Shown: piece by piece, positions 1-13,041 of the stretch
Numbering within the stretch: position 1 is the stretch's first letter
Layout of the letters: every line of letters begins with the position of its first letter
Origin: Codonopsis lanceolata
Lineage: Eukaryota > Streptophyta > Magnoliopsida > Asterales > Campanulaceae
Direction of reading: 5' to 3'
Length of the DNA stretch: 64,000 bases
Assembly (NCBI GenBank): GCA_013146195.2
Contig: CM028382.1
Location: forward strand, 12,865,101 to 12,929,100
Notes under the pieces: model-generated
The model's database searches: none
Told to the model about the DNA's origin: nothing
The model's input: only the letters and a program-made list of their open reading frames with translations
Translations under genes and position numbers: made by a program

Positions 1-2135
<2,135 letters not shown>

Positions 2136-2148
2136 CTCTCACCCCCTT
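2136..2148 (-). other. Polypurine tract of the chromovirus
   Basis: On the minus strand this reads AAGGGGGTGAGAG and abuts the 3' LTR start TGTAATAT. This is the expected position for plus-strand DNA priming in reverse transcription. Confidence 0.85.
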
Positions 2149-2184
2149 AAAATAAGTTTAGTCATCTAAACTTGACGTACCTAG

Positions 2185-2640
2185 TTAAACAAATAGCTCA
2201 TGGTATTTCTCTCTCACCTCTTCCTCGAGCTCCCAAGTGGCTTCCCTTTCGATATGTTTACTCCACTGAACTTTTACATAAGGAATAGTTCGCCTCCTCA
2301 AAGCCTGGTCCTTCCGATCCACAATTCGGACAGGTTGTTCAATATAGCTCAAATCTTCTCGGAGTTGTAAGGGTTCATAGGCAATCACATGACTAGGGTC
2401 TGACATGTACTTCCTTAACATCGACACATGAAACACATTGTGAACTCCGGAGAGTGTAGGTGGTAGAGCAAGTCGATATGCGACTTCTCCCACCTGCTCG
2501 AGTACTTCAAACAGTCCAACAAACCTCGGACTTAGCTTACCTTTAATATCAAATCTCATAACTCCTCTTATGGGAAAAATCTTTAGAAACGCGTGATCCC
2601 CCCGCTTCGAATTCAAGTCCACGGCGACGGTTGTCGGCAT
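2185..2640 (-). pseudogene. Integrase C-terminus with chromodomain-like tail
   Basis: An uninterrupted frame of about 151 codons forms the end of pol. It contains the conserved block KLSPRFVGLFEVLEQVGEVAYRL, typical of gypsy integrase C-terminal domains. This is followed by a chromodomain-like segment (RILDRK-type motif read as RIVDRKDQALRRR, then IPYVKVQWSKH and EATWELEEEVREKY). In chromoviruses this tail is thought to steer integration toward heterochromatin marked on histone H3. The stop lies 37 bases before the polypurine tract boundary. The upstream catalytic part is in other frames, so the protein is broken. Confidence 0.85.
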
Positions 2641-3456
2641 ACGACTTCTGCCTACTCTGTGCCATAAGAAGTCACTTTCTAATCAACTGCACCTTCTCTG
2701 ATGTAGCTTGCACTAACTCGGGTCCCGTAAGCCTCGTTTCACCCACTTCATCCCATCAGGTAAGTGATCGACATTTCCGTCCATACAAAGCCTCGTACGG
2801 TGCCATTCCAATACTTGTGTGATAACTATTGTTGTAAGTGAACTCCACCAACGGTAAGTGATCGTCCCAACCGCTTTGCAAATCCAAAGCACATGTTCGT
2901 AACATGCCCTCCAGTGTCTGTATGGTCCGTTCTGATTGACCATCTGTTTATGGGTGAAAAGTCGTACTCATGCTCAACCTTGTACCTAACGCCTTCTGCA
3001 AACCAGCCCAAAACTTAGAGGTGAACCTCATATCACGATCTGACACAATCGAGACTGGAACCCCATGCAATCTGACAATCTCGTTAACGTACAACCTTAC
3101 CAACATCTCCAATTTGTAACCCGAAAAGCCAGAAAATGTGCAGACTTGGTTAATCGATCCACAATAACCCATATAGCATTGTGACCCTTCAAGGTCATAA
3201 GCAACCCTATCACAAAGTCCATGGTGATATGTTCCCACTTCCACTCGGGCACCTGCAATGATTGCAATAACCCTCCTGGCTTCTGATGCTCGATCTTCAC
3301 TTGCTGACATACCAAACACTTAGAGACGAACTCTACGATCTCCCTTTTCATGTTGTCCCACCAGAAGGTATCACGCTCATCCCGATACATTTTAGTACTA
3401 CCGGGGTGTACCGCTAACCACGAGTTATGTGCTTCCTCCAAGATTTCCTTCTTCAA
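2641..3456 (-). pseudogene. Integrase zinc-binding and catalytic core, broken
   Basis: The minus strand encodes an HHCC zinc finger (EEAHNSWLAVHPG followed by CLVCQQVK) at about 3456-3300. The first catalytic aspartate region (ITMDFVIGLL, then AIWVIVDRLTKSAHFLAF) follows at about 3230-3120, and the second (VSIVSDRDMRFTSKFW) at about 3060-3010. The last part changes frame, and an in-frame TAA replaces a residue after the HP of the HPQTDGQ-type motif near 2950. These are the expected parts of a gypsy integrase, which inserts the cDNA into chromosomes. It cannot make an active enzyme as it stands. Confidence 0.85.
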
Positions 3457-3458
3457 TT

Positions 3459-4022
3459 CTAGGTCTGAGGGGACATAAACTCTGGATCCAAAACGTAGAA
3501 TTTCATCACTACTAACCCGAAATCTGATTGACGACCCTCCTTGAGGCCCTTCGAGACTTTCATCAGCTTTGGGTCCACAGCCTGACCTGCCTCAATCATT
3601 TCTAATAGTGATGGTTGCACACCCATTACGGCCAAAAGTCCCCTACCGCCTGGAACCCTGACTTCAATTCCCAAGGATTCAAGGTCGTCTAAAATTCTCC
3701 TTTCCTTTGTGATCATAGCTGCCAAGCTCCCTTGGTTCTTTCGACTCAAAGCATCAGCCACGACGTTGGCCTTCCCAGGGTGGTATAGTATCGTATAATC
3801 ATAATTCTTAATTAGTTCCAACCATCTTCGTTGTCGCATGTTTAACTCTTTTTGAGTGAATATATACTTAAGACTTTTATGGTCGGTGTAAATCTCACAT
3901 TTCTCCCCATACAGATAATGCCTCCAAATTTTCAAAGTGAACACCACAGCTGCCAACTCCAGATCATGAGTTGGATAGTTCTTCTCATAGTTCTTAAGTT
4001 ATCGGGAAGCGTAAGCAATTAC
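3459..4022 (-). pseudogene. RNase H domain of chromovirus pol
   Basis: The frame 3459-3956 contains LAAVVFTLKIWRHYLYG, the TDHKSLKYIF motif, the QRRWLELIKNYD block and HPGKANVVADALSRK. These are hallmarks of the RNase H-like domain that degrades RNA in the hybrid during reverse transcription. The first catalytic block (YNDASLKGLGCVL) lies just upstream in a different frame at about 4050-4080. A stop separates the two near 4020, so the domain is interrupted. Confidence 0.85.
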
Positions 4023-4881
4023 CTAGTCGTTCTGTATCAAGACACAACCTAATCCTTTTAGCGATGCATCATTGTAGATCACAAATCCTTCTGACCCAGA
4101 TGGTAAGGTAAGGATCGGAGCCGACACCAACCGATTCTTCAACTCTTGAAAACTAGCCTCACATTCATCTGTCCATACAAACTTAACATTCTTCTGTGTC
4201 AATCGAGATAAGGATACTGTTATCTTTGAGAAACCCTCCACAAATCGGCGATAATAACCAGCCAACCCCAGGAAACTTCTAACCTCTGTGACAATTGTTG
4301 GTCTCTCCCAATTTACTACCGTCTCAATCTTAGCTGGGTCCACAGAGATCCCATCCTTTGATACCATGTGCCCCAAGAAAGCTACTTTCTCTAACCAGAA
4401 TTCACACTTCTTAAATTTGGCATATAACTTCTTTTCTTTTAGGATCTACAGTACAGCTCTCAAATGTTCTTCATGCTCCTCCCTGGTCCTAGAGTAGACT
4501 AATATATAATCAATGAACACAATCATACAGCGGTCAAGAAACTTCTTGAATACCCTATTCATCAAGTCCATAAATACGGCTGGAGCATTGGTCAACCTAA
4601 ATGGTATAACCCGAAACTCATAGTGGCCATATCTGGTTCTAAACACCGTTTTTGCAATATCTTCCTTCCTAGCCCTTAACTGATGATAACCTGATTGGAG
4701 ATCGATCTTGGAGAAGTAACGAGCACCTTGCAACTAGTCAAACAAATCATCAATTTTTGGTAGAGGGTACCTATTCTTTACTGTAACCTGATTCAACTCC
4801 CGATAATCAATGCATAACCTCATAGACCCGTCCTTCTTCTTTACAAACAACACCGGAGCGCCCCAAGGTGAAACACTCGGC
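4023..4881 (-). pseudogene. Reverse transcriptase of chromovirus pol, catalytic motif mutated
   Basis: Recognisable RT blocks on the minus strand are the CIDYRELN-type segment near 4790, then QGARYFSKIDLQSGYHQL and the FRTRYGHYEFRVIPFRLTNAP block. The active-site region reads VFIDYILVYSR where the family has F/Y-x-D-D, so the second catalytic aspartate is Tyr. The thumb/connection region (RSFLGLAGYYRRFVEGFSKI) lies at about 4280. There is a stop between DDLFD and LQGARYF at about 4736, another near 4445, and a frameshift near 4880. This RT is dead by both active-site loss and stops. Confidence 0.88.
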
Positions 4882-5712
4882 CTAATTAACCTTTTTTTCC
4901 AACAGTTCTTGCAACTGTTCCTTCAATTCCTTAAGTTCCTCCGGCGCCATCCTATATGGTGCCTTAGAGATGGGTGTCGTCCCAGGCACTAGGTCAATCA
5001 TAAATTCTACCTCCCGTTCTAGTGGTAGGCCGGGTAGGTCCTCTGGAAACACATCCCCAGACTCATTAACTACTGGAAGTGATTCGAGGTTAACTCCTTC
5101 CTTACGAGTATCGGTGATGGAAGCTAGATATCCCTGGCAACCCCTTCTCAAAAGTCTCATTGCCTTTAGAAAAGAAATAAGACCCGACACGCCCACTGGC
5201 TTGGAACCATTAAACCTAAACGTTGGCTCACCAGGAATGCAAAACACCACCTCTTTTTCAAAGCAATTCACCCTAGCATGGAAAGCAGCTAACCAGTCCA
5301 TACCAAGTATAATATCGAAATCTTGAATGTCTAAGGGTATTAAGTCAACAGGCAACTTTCGATCCTCGAGTTTCAAAGGGCAAGACCTAAACACTGAAGT
5401 TACCAGAACAGATTCCTTGATTGGGGTATCTATGACCAACTTGACATCTAGATCTTGGGGAGATAATTTCATGCGACGCGCAAGAGCAGCAGAAATGATA
5501 GAATGGGTGGCACCAGGATCAATTAAAGCATACACATTGTGGGTATAGAGATGTAGAGTACCTGCCACCACATCATTGGTTGCCCGTGCATCCTTAATTG
5601 TCATAACAAAAACTCTTCCTTGTGCATGGGGTTTGTCCTTGTCCCCACTCCCCGAGCCCTTGTTGAAAGTATTTTTGAGCGGCTCCGGGCAGTTCCTGAT
5701 CATGTGCCCCAC
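4882..5712 (-). pseudogene. Gag zinc knuckle, aspartic protease and start of RT
   Basis: An open frame of 276 codons. Its start is the end of a CCHC zinc knuckle (CFNCGKVGHMIRNC, the cysteines upstream of the first Met). The protease active-site motif is at about residue 65, reading ALIDPGATHSII where DTGA or DSGA is normal: the catalytic Asp is kept but the next residue is Pro. The ILGMDWL block that usually follows the protease core is at about residue 135. The last 40 residues (YRMAPEELKELKEQLQELL) are the N-terminus of RT. Another zinc-knuckle-like motif (CRTCGGWHPNKPC) and an in-frame TAA lie just upstream at about 5735-5800. Confidence 0.85.
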
Positions 5713-6801
5713 CTTACCACAATTAAAACATGCCCCTTAGCCACGATAACAAGGCTTATTTGGATGCCAACCCCCACAAGTGCGGCACGTGTCATTTGTT
5801 TTCTGATTAAAATTCGATCCCTGGTACTGACTCTATACTGGTTCCTTGACGGCTGAGCTCCCCCTTTGAAATGGTTATCCTTAGTGGCCCTACTCTTATT
5901 ACAGTAACCACCACTTTCTTGACCACCAGATTGTCCTCGGTACCTTCCTAAGCTGTCCTCCGAGTTCCTCTTCTTATCTTCCTTTTTCCTGCGGTACTCA
6001 GCCGACTCCTGCTCGACCACCTGAGCCCGATCCAGAACCTCCGCATGAGTTGGCAACTTTAAAGCTGCTAACCTGAAACTGATTTGACTACTGAGTCCTC
6101 TCTCAAATTTCCTTGCCTTCTGATCCTCATCCTCAAAGAAATTAGGAGCATATCTCGACAACTCCGTAAACCTAGCATTGTACTCATCCTCACTCATTGT
6201 ACCTTGTTCCAGGTTAAGAAACTCCACCAGCCTCCATTCTCGCACACTACGAGGGAAATATTTCTTGTTAAAATCTTCACTAAACATTTCCCAAGTATAA
6301 GTGGCAACAATTCTTGCTTGGGCAATCCTCTCCTCTGACTCCCACCACTCACCAGCCTCACCTTCCATCATAAATGTGGGAAATCGAACCTTCTGCTCGT
6401 CAGTACAAGTCATGGTTCCAAATATTTTTTCCATATTTTTCAACCATTCTTCTGGTTTCTTGGTGCCAGGTGCACCAGAGAAGGTTTTAGGTTTCCACCT
6501 TTGGAAAGCTTCAAGGGTCCTTAGTGGATGCCTGGTTTTGGGGTTGTGGATGTGGTTGGGGTTAGGGTTGTGGTTGGGGTGGTGGTGTGGTGTTTGCCTG
6601 ACCCATATTTGCCAGGACAGCCTGAGTGAGAGTTTGAAGGAGAGACATACGTGTTGGGTCCAAGGGACCGGGACCATTAACGTTGACTCCCAGCTGCTCC
6701 TCACCCGCAACCTCGGAGGTAGAGTTTTCACCGACTCTTCCCCCCACGACTAGTCTGTCCGCGACCACGACCACGCCTTCTTGCACCCGAACGACCTCCA
6801 C
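5700..6801 (-). pseudogene. Gag of the chromovirus, frameshifted
   Basis: The core frame 5700-6731 contains a retrotransposon gag (capsid) domain: WLKNMEKIFGTMTCTDEQKVRFPTF, then WWESEERI, FNKKYFPRSVREWRLVEFLNLEQG and YNARFTELSRYAP. A basic, Glu/Lys/Arg-rich linker precedes the zinc knuckles. The natural N-terminus, a Pro-rich segment after a putative Met near 6801 (about 79 codons), is in another frame, so a frameshift lies between about 6560 and 6730. Gag forms the virus-like particle in which reverse transcription takes place. It lies 3' of the leader ORF and 5' of the protease. Confidence 0.85.
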
Positions 6802-7154
6802 GAGCTATCTATTACTGTTTCATGTATAGCAAAGTGTCACACACACATAACGTAGAGATACATTTCTAACATCTTTCCTTTTAATGTTAAACCCTTAAGG
6901 CTTAAATGGTTATTACACCATGGTTATTCACAAAAAATTCCTCAGCATCAACTGAGAGGATTTAGGGTACCAGACAAATCAAACTATACGCATTCAAATA
7001 AGGCTTTTTATATTAACCTCGAGGAATTTTTCATTACATCAAAATAAGTTCAAACATGGGATTTTAACCCACAACCAAGTGGAAAACAGATAAGAGCTGA
7101 TAACATCCTTAAACATTAAAAAAAAAAAAACCACTTATCTTAAGGTACTACAAA
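6802..7154. other. Untranslated stretch between leader ORF and gag
   Basis: I see no coding signal. It holds a short poly(A) run near 7118-7130 and AT-rich sequence. Confidence 0.6.
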
Positions 7155-7571
7155 TCACTCTATCCAACCATTAGTGTGCACTCTCTCGGCTATCGCCCCC
7201 TCTTCCTCATCGGACTCGGAGTCCTCAGACTCGCTTTCCTCCATCTCATCATCCGCCACGCCATCCTCCCCCTCCTCTGAATCCGAGTCAACCTGTATGG
7301 GGTTCAGGAAGGACCCCAACTTGTCCTCTGGAGCTTCGTTGATGGTTTGGGTGAGACTAGCGCGCACTAAATGAAGTACATGCATAGCATCCTTGGCTGC
7401 TTTCATTTGGGCACGCAGGTGAACTACAAACTCATCCTTAGCATCTTTCATCCTACGGAAGGCACGGCGGGAACGGGCCAACTTCACATGTACCTCGTTG
7501 AACAGCCCTCTAGATACTGAGAGTGATTGATTAGTAAAGGTTTTCCTTGCGGTTTGTCAGGTTCGCGCCAT
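7155..7571 (-). pseudogene. Leader ORF with histone H3-tail-like N-terminus and acidic tail
   Basis: This frame lies between the primer-binding site and gag. From ATG (7571-7569) it reads M-A-R-T, TGA (7559-7557), then Q-T-A-R-K-T. This matches the first residues of histone H3 (ART-K-QTARK-S) except for the stop at the K4 position and Thr for Ser10. After the stop the frame stays open for 133 codons. A basic, helix-prone middle (KLARSRRAFRRMKDAKDEF, then HLRAQMKAAKDAMHVLHLV) is followed by a very acidic Asp/Glu/Ser stretch and a short end. No histone fold is visible. The function is unknown; I see no gag or pol motif. The H3 resemblance is seen directly; any role as a chromatin mimic is inference. 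Confidence 0.7.
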
Positions 7572-7703
7572 TCCTACACATAATCCATCGATGTATTAGT
7601 CCTTCTAAAAAATAAACCCAAATTTCGATAATACTCCTATCTCTACCATCTCATTATTTTTTCCATCATAACCCTTAGAACCTTCAACCCTCAGGATCTT
7701 AAG

Positions 7704-7719
7704 CTAAGCTCTTATACCA
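7704..7719 (-). other. Primer-binding site, initiator Met tRNA type
   Basis: On the minus strand this reads TGGTATAAGAGCTTAG, three bases after the end of the 5' LTR (GGGGCGTTACA). It resembles TGGTATCAGAGC, the complement of the plant initiator methionine tRNA 3' end that primes many gypsy and copia elements, with at least one mismatch. Confidence 0.8.
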
Positions 7720-7722
7720 CTC

Positions 7723-9075
7723 TGTAACGCCCCAAACTCGGTACCGACACTGCAGCCCCACAATTTGGCCACGTCACCATTACTAAATACTAAACCACAA
7801 AATATCCAAAATAAAACATTACAATTTTTCTAACCAAAATACATTACTGTCTATTACAAATTCCAAGATGTAATTAACTCCACTAATCCCAAACAAATAT
7901 TTGTTCATTTAAAATAACCGTCAAAGCTAAGGAATTTATTCTTGCACGAGTCACCCTTCGAATGGTCCACCTGAGCCCAAAAGGATCTCAAAACTTACTT
8001 ACGATCAGAAGAAAAGTAGAAAGGGTGAGCGAACAATGCCCAGCAAGTTCATCCACAACCCCTCCAGTTTCTAAGAAGGAGTTGACCATAAGATAAATAT
8101 TTTACCAAAAAGTCAAATAAATTTAACAAGACCAATAACTGCATCAACTAGATATAGAAATAATAAAATCAAATACAACGCAAATCAGGAAATTCCAAAT
8201 GAAAGATGAAGCTCAAACAAATACGAGTCATCCAATTGCCGTCAACCGTCCCATACCGGTTGGAAACACGGAATACACGTAGATTCCATGATAACTTAAG
8301 TGGTCGATTCGACCTAGCTAACTACCCCAATGGGCCTGAGCCCAACGGGCCTAAACCCGCAACGAGCCTGAAGGTATATCCGGACAACCTCACCACATGT
8401 CCAGTGGTGTTAATTAATTTCATCGTTCATTAGTGTTACATATTTCACGTAACAACTTATTTTACTTAGTGATCACGGGGAAATTCCAAATAAAGTCAAA
8501 CGTCCAAAAAGTATGTGTAACCCATTTTCCAATGAGTTGATATTTTAAAAAGTCAAACATGGGTTACAAAAATTTCAAAATTCGAAGTATGAACAAAATA
8601 GGTTCTTTTTTTTTTTTTTTGAATTAAACCCTTTCCCCCATCCCCTCTTCTATTATCTCCTTTTTTTTTTCTTCTTCGGGCAATAACTCAGCCCAACCCA
8701 CCTCTCCTGCTATTCCTCTCACCAATTCACTCAACCAAGGAAAACCCCATACACCGTCAACCCATTCAACAGAAATAAACAATTACTCTCAAGATGAAGA
8801 ATCAACAGCTCACCTCAATCCAAGACTCGATCTTGCCCGCCGAAGATTTGGTGTGTCACCAGTTCTTTCCACTCTGATGCTTCGCCAGAGACTTCTTCCG
8901 TGACGTCCGTCTCTCTCACTTATCTTGGGCCCCTTCTTATTTTTTTTCGTGGATGATTTAGCTAGGGAAATCGGCCCCCCTTATATAGTCACTATGGGAA
9001 ACCTTCTAGCTCCCACCATCACTGCGGCGTAAGAAAACTGCCCCCGTTTCCCTTCAACGGCAGGCAACAACACCC
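7723..9075 (-). repeat. 5' LTR of the chromovirus, truncated
   Basis: It starts at 7723 with TGTAACGCCCC, the reverse complement of the LTR 3' end. The part from 8754 matches positions 1 to about 325. Homology stops at about 9075 after CAACACCC, where the other LTR continues into CGCTCACAACC and the (TTA)n tract. The outer end with its TGTAATAT terminus is therefore missing, together with any target-site duplication. Confidence 0.85.
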
Positions 9076-9700
9076 TAATATGGGATGTGATCAAGAGAGC
9101 AGACGAAACCAACACATGGAAGACACAAGTAATTCAACTTAGAACGACAATGGATAGGGTTGGGAAACTAGGACAAATAATGAATATTGAAGTGACACAA
9201 ACCCTAATATGGGTGGCAAACTAGAATTTGGTGGCAACCTTGGTGGGTAAAAATTAATTTGGCCTAAATAAAGAAGTGCATGTCAAATTTTTATTACTCA
9301 CTTCAAGATTTTTTTCTTGGAATAATTACCGGCCGATACACTTTTCTAAAATTATAACCGCTCCACTACCCTCTTTTTTAATTCAACCGCTAAAGTCTAT
9401 TTTGATAATATTTTTCCTAAAATACCCTCTTTTCTGAAATTCAACCGCTCCATCGTTTTCAATGAGATTAGAAGATCAAGAAGCTTTCAGATTAGCCATT
9501 GAATGCTCTGTTTAGCACCAATTTTAAAAAGGAGCCTCAACAACAACAACAATCGTAATTTATTTTCCAACAATCCATTTGCCAGGTTTTCGTAATACAT
9601 TTGCGTCCAATTCGAAAGAAACATCCTTACAACTCAGTTTCTTCATTTCTCTTTCATTCAAATTCAATCATAAAATTAATTAGTATTTTAAAAACAGAAG
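9076..9700. other. Non-coding spacer
   Basis: AT-rich sequence without recognisable genes. The short string CCCTAATATGGG occurs at about 9071 and again at about 9204, which hints at a small duplication or an excision scar. A few CCGCTCCA strings recur near 9360 and 9440. Confidence 0.5.
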
Positions 9701-10534
9701 GAATCCTTGCAACCACCAACCTCAATGTGCAACATAAACTTTAATGTGCCCGGCCCAAGCCGGGTCACGAGCCAAGCACGAGCGACCACCACGTGCCAGT
9801 CACGAGCTTAATCAATGTGGTACCTACCAATCTAGCGGGCAGATCTAGCAAGATATCAAGCAATGAATAAAATAACTCTCACTCAAACCTAGTCGAGCAA
9901 TGGCCTTGCCTGCCCGACCAAGGGCCATGCCCGGGGATCACACTCACAACGGGCAAGGAATCAGATTCATCCCGTCCAAACTTAGTCGAACAATGGCCTT
10001 GCCTGCCCAACCAGAGGCCATGCTCAGGATCTACACTTATCTATAATCAACCTACACCATATAATCAGGTAGAGCCTTGCTCGTCCAGGCACACATCGAG
10101 CAGGAAACTCTAGAAACTTGCTCTCCAAGACAAGTCAAAGGTTTCCTTATCCGAGCAGGACACTTACCTTATCTACTCCTACATTCACGTGGCCAGCCGT
10201 CTTTCATGCCTACAATTTAGGGATTCCATCCTTGATTGACTGGGTAACTATGGAAGCTGAATCCCACCAGGATTCTAGGTCATTAGGGGCCTACAAATAC
10301 CCCTCCATAAACCACAAACAAGGTACACACTTTTCTTGAGCCTAGAACCTCTGTCAAATTGCTTTTTAACTCTCTCACACGATACTTACTCTCACGCCGG
10401 AGTGGTTCCGCGAGGCCAAGCCTTGAACTTTCACTAAGGGGTTTTCGTGATCTTAATCAGGTTTAAGGAAGCAGATCAAGCCCAGATATCATACCCATCG
10501 TACGGACGGCCCAAGCTGCATTTTTGTCACATCA
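9701..10534 (+). repeat. Putative 5' LTR end of a Tat-like gypsy element
   Basis: This GC-richer stretch contains two diverged copies of a roughly 90-base segment (GCAATGGCCTTGCCTGCCC at about 9898 and 9990). A TATA-like CTACAAATACCCC lies near 10291. It ends just before a gypsy-type primer-binding site. That arrangement fits the R/U5 part of an LTR. The left boundary is not resolved, so 9701 is arbitrary, and no second LTR is in the window. Confidence 0.5.
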
Positions 10535-10535
10535 G

Positions 10536-10555
10536 TTTGGTTTCGTTGCCGGGAA
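10536..10555 (+). other. Primer-binding site of the Tat-like element
   Basis: TTTGGTTTCGTTGCCGGGAA resembles the TTGGCGCCGTTGCCGGGG-type site of Athila/Tat elements, which pairs with a tRNA 3' end (usually assigned to tRNA-Asp). The match is degenerate. Confidence 0.65.
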
Positions 10556-10618
10556 ACAAAGTTTCAAAACTTTCCTTAAGGTTTTCTGGTAAGATTCTCA
10601 ACAATCTGTCTTATTGCT

Positions 10619-11357
10619 ATGGCTGGCAAGGGTAGCAAGCATCATGCCACCGTTAGCAACCACCAGGATGGCAGCCAGCTGGCTGGAAACAACATCCCAC
10701 CGCCAGGGGATCTCCCACCAAGGGCGCCCCAATGGGTTCAAACGAGAAATCAGAAGGTGGTAGCTTGGCACGCGGTTCACGATGAGAATGTCACATATGT
10801 TGAGGAGCAGCTGTCTCAACATGCTAGTCAGAATCAAATGAGCCAGCGAGATGCTCGCCAAGTCATTAACGAGCAGAGGGATGCTCGCACTTAAGATCTA
10901 AGGATCCAGTTGAACCGACATCGAGAAAATGGTAAGGGAAGCCAAGTAAGCCTGCACGGGCAAACCCCTGACCAACAGGCCGCTGCTCTGCAAAGTCCAG
11001 GCGGAGTATTATAGTAAGATGTATACACTCAATCAACAACTATTCACCTTGGGCCACGCCTCGGTTCTAGTTGTAGACTTGGTGCTGCCCACACTCAGCA
11101 ATCCAGTACTTGTTGGTGGTGGCCTTGCCTCCCAACATTTGCCCGCTCCAAGCAGACGGATCCTTTCCGTTATTCACATACCCTCGGAACAACCCAACGA
11201 GGTGCAGAAGGCAGATGATCAGGCTGAGAGCAGATATACCCGCCAGAATCTTTCTCACAGACACCACCGCCGGCAAGAGCACCATGGTAACGGTCACACA
11301 ATAGAAGAATGCAACGTGTTGAAGCGGGAAATACAGAAACTGATCAACGCGGGTAAA
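10619..11357 (+). pseudogene. Truncated gag of a Tat-like element
   Basis: An 87-to-91-codon frame starts at 10619, 64 bases after the primer site. It encodes a polar N-terminus and a Gln-rich helix (VEEQLSQHASQNQMSQRDARQ), stopping at about 10892. A second frame from 11019 ends with HHGNGHTIEECNVLKREIQKLINAGK, the H-x-H-T-x-E-C...LK...I..LI..G motif found near the end of Tat/Ogre gag. The large middle of gag is missing, and the sequence is cut at 11358 where the Athila LTR begins. Protease and pol are absent, so this is a 5' remnant. Confidence 0.7.
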
Positions 11358-13030
11358 TGTTGGATGCAAAAATGCAACACGGGCAAGATTACCCGGTCAA
11401 ACAAGTAATACAGTGATAAAGTAGAGTGTCGATCCCACGAGGAAGCAATTTGGTTGTTTTTAATGAGTACCAAACACGTTGCAATTTTAACTATATTTAG
11501 ACTATCGATTTTTAGTGAACTAACTAATTAATTAAGCTAAAACAAGAAATTAAATAAAGCAATATTAAATTGAGGTTGACTTCAATGAGAGGGGATCTAG
11601 GGTTTTGCTTTTCAATTGGCTCTTCCATTGTGATTTAATAAGGGGTTGCTATTAAAACTATTCTATTTTTGGAAGTCGGGGATTCAAAAATCACCGTTAA
11701 GGACTTTCGCTTCGTATAACGGTGCTAATTAACGGTATAAATTCACGGGCTTTCGCTACGTATGAATTTATCCAATTAATCGCTTCCAAACACAAAACCC
11801 CAATTGACTATTTTAAAGAGGATTAATAACTTAGATTAACCCAACCCAAAATAACTATGTTGTATTTTCCAAAATTATCAAGTCACTTTCATGCACTAAA
11901 CAATTTTTAAAATCATGTAATGGGTGATCAAATCATTACAAGCATTAAGAGCACAACATAATACCCAAAAATTAATGAATAGCAATTAATAACAAAACCC
12001 CAAATTTAAATCACAACATTCAAGCCAACATATATCAAAACCATAGGGAATTTATTTAGTTCATAATGCTAAGGAAATAAATCAAATCTTCAATGAAAAA
12101 TATTAACATTAAATAAAAATAGAGATTAAAGTGCACAATATTTTACAATGAAGGAGATGATTGAAGTCCTAGCCCTGGCTTGAGCAACAATGGAGGAACA
12201 ATGGAAAGAAGATGAAAAATGGAGATAGAAAATTTAAATGTGGCTGCTTCCTCCATTTTTGCTTCCAGATTCTTCCCCCCGGTTCTTTGTTGCAGCACTG
12301 TACTGTCCGAAATTGGAGCTCACAGATTCTACAAAGCTTGCTAGGGCATAAGGGGGCATTTTTGGAAGTTTAGTTAAATTTTGGGGGCAAAAGGGGTAAG
12401 GAAAGGGACTTGGGTCGCGGCAGGGTCAGGGTCGGAAAGGGGGAGGACACGCGGGTCGCCCAGGAAGGAAATGGGCTGGAGATGAGAGATAAAGTGGGCT
12501 GGAAGGGAGGGCTGATAGGCTGGATGGGGCATGACAGAAAGCGGGTGACCCGGATCCAGCTGAGAGACACGCGGGTCACCACTAAAGAAGACGGGTGACG
12601 TGGCTGAAGGAGAAGGCGACAGCGCATTAATGAAGGGCTACTTTCAGGGAATTGCTCCAGTGCCCCTGCATTCCTGACTTGATCGCCGGTACCCCTGCCT
12701 TCTAGAATGAGGCTTCTGAAGACCCTCCGCCCCCAGACTTTGCAATTTAGTCCACCGTTAACTCTGTTAGGCTGCTGCTGCCTTCTGTGCTTTGAAATCC
12801 TTAACGGAACTTAACGGCAAGTGTCCAAAGTTAACATTGAAGCCCGAAATGTCCTCGATTTGCATATATTGAGCCATAAAACCTCGAATATCTTTGAGAT
12901 ACCTACATGAAACACAAAATACATAAAAATAATATCTCAAATGCAATTAATTATCAACCAAAGCTCAAAATAACCAATAAAATTCCGGAAAATTAATGAA
13001 AATAATGGGAAAATTACAAGCTTATCAACA
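11358..13030 (-). repeat. Athila 3' LTR, left arm
   Basis: On the minus strand it runs from TGTTGATAAG at 13030 to the end at 11358 (GCATCCAACA), with TG...CA termini. It directly follows a PPT. The matching LTR at 40957-42651 is clearly homologous at both ends but strongly diverged in its GC-rich middle (about 12300-12800). The flank outside 11358 is the Tat-like gag. Confidence 0.88.
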
Positions 13031-13041
13031 CCCCCAAACTT
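13031..13041 (-). other. Polypurine tract of Athila, left arm
   Basis: AAGTTTGGGGG on the minus strand, immediately before the LTR start TGTTGATAAG. Confidence 0.8.
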
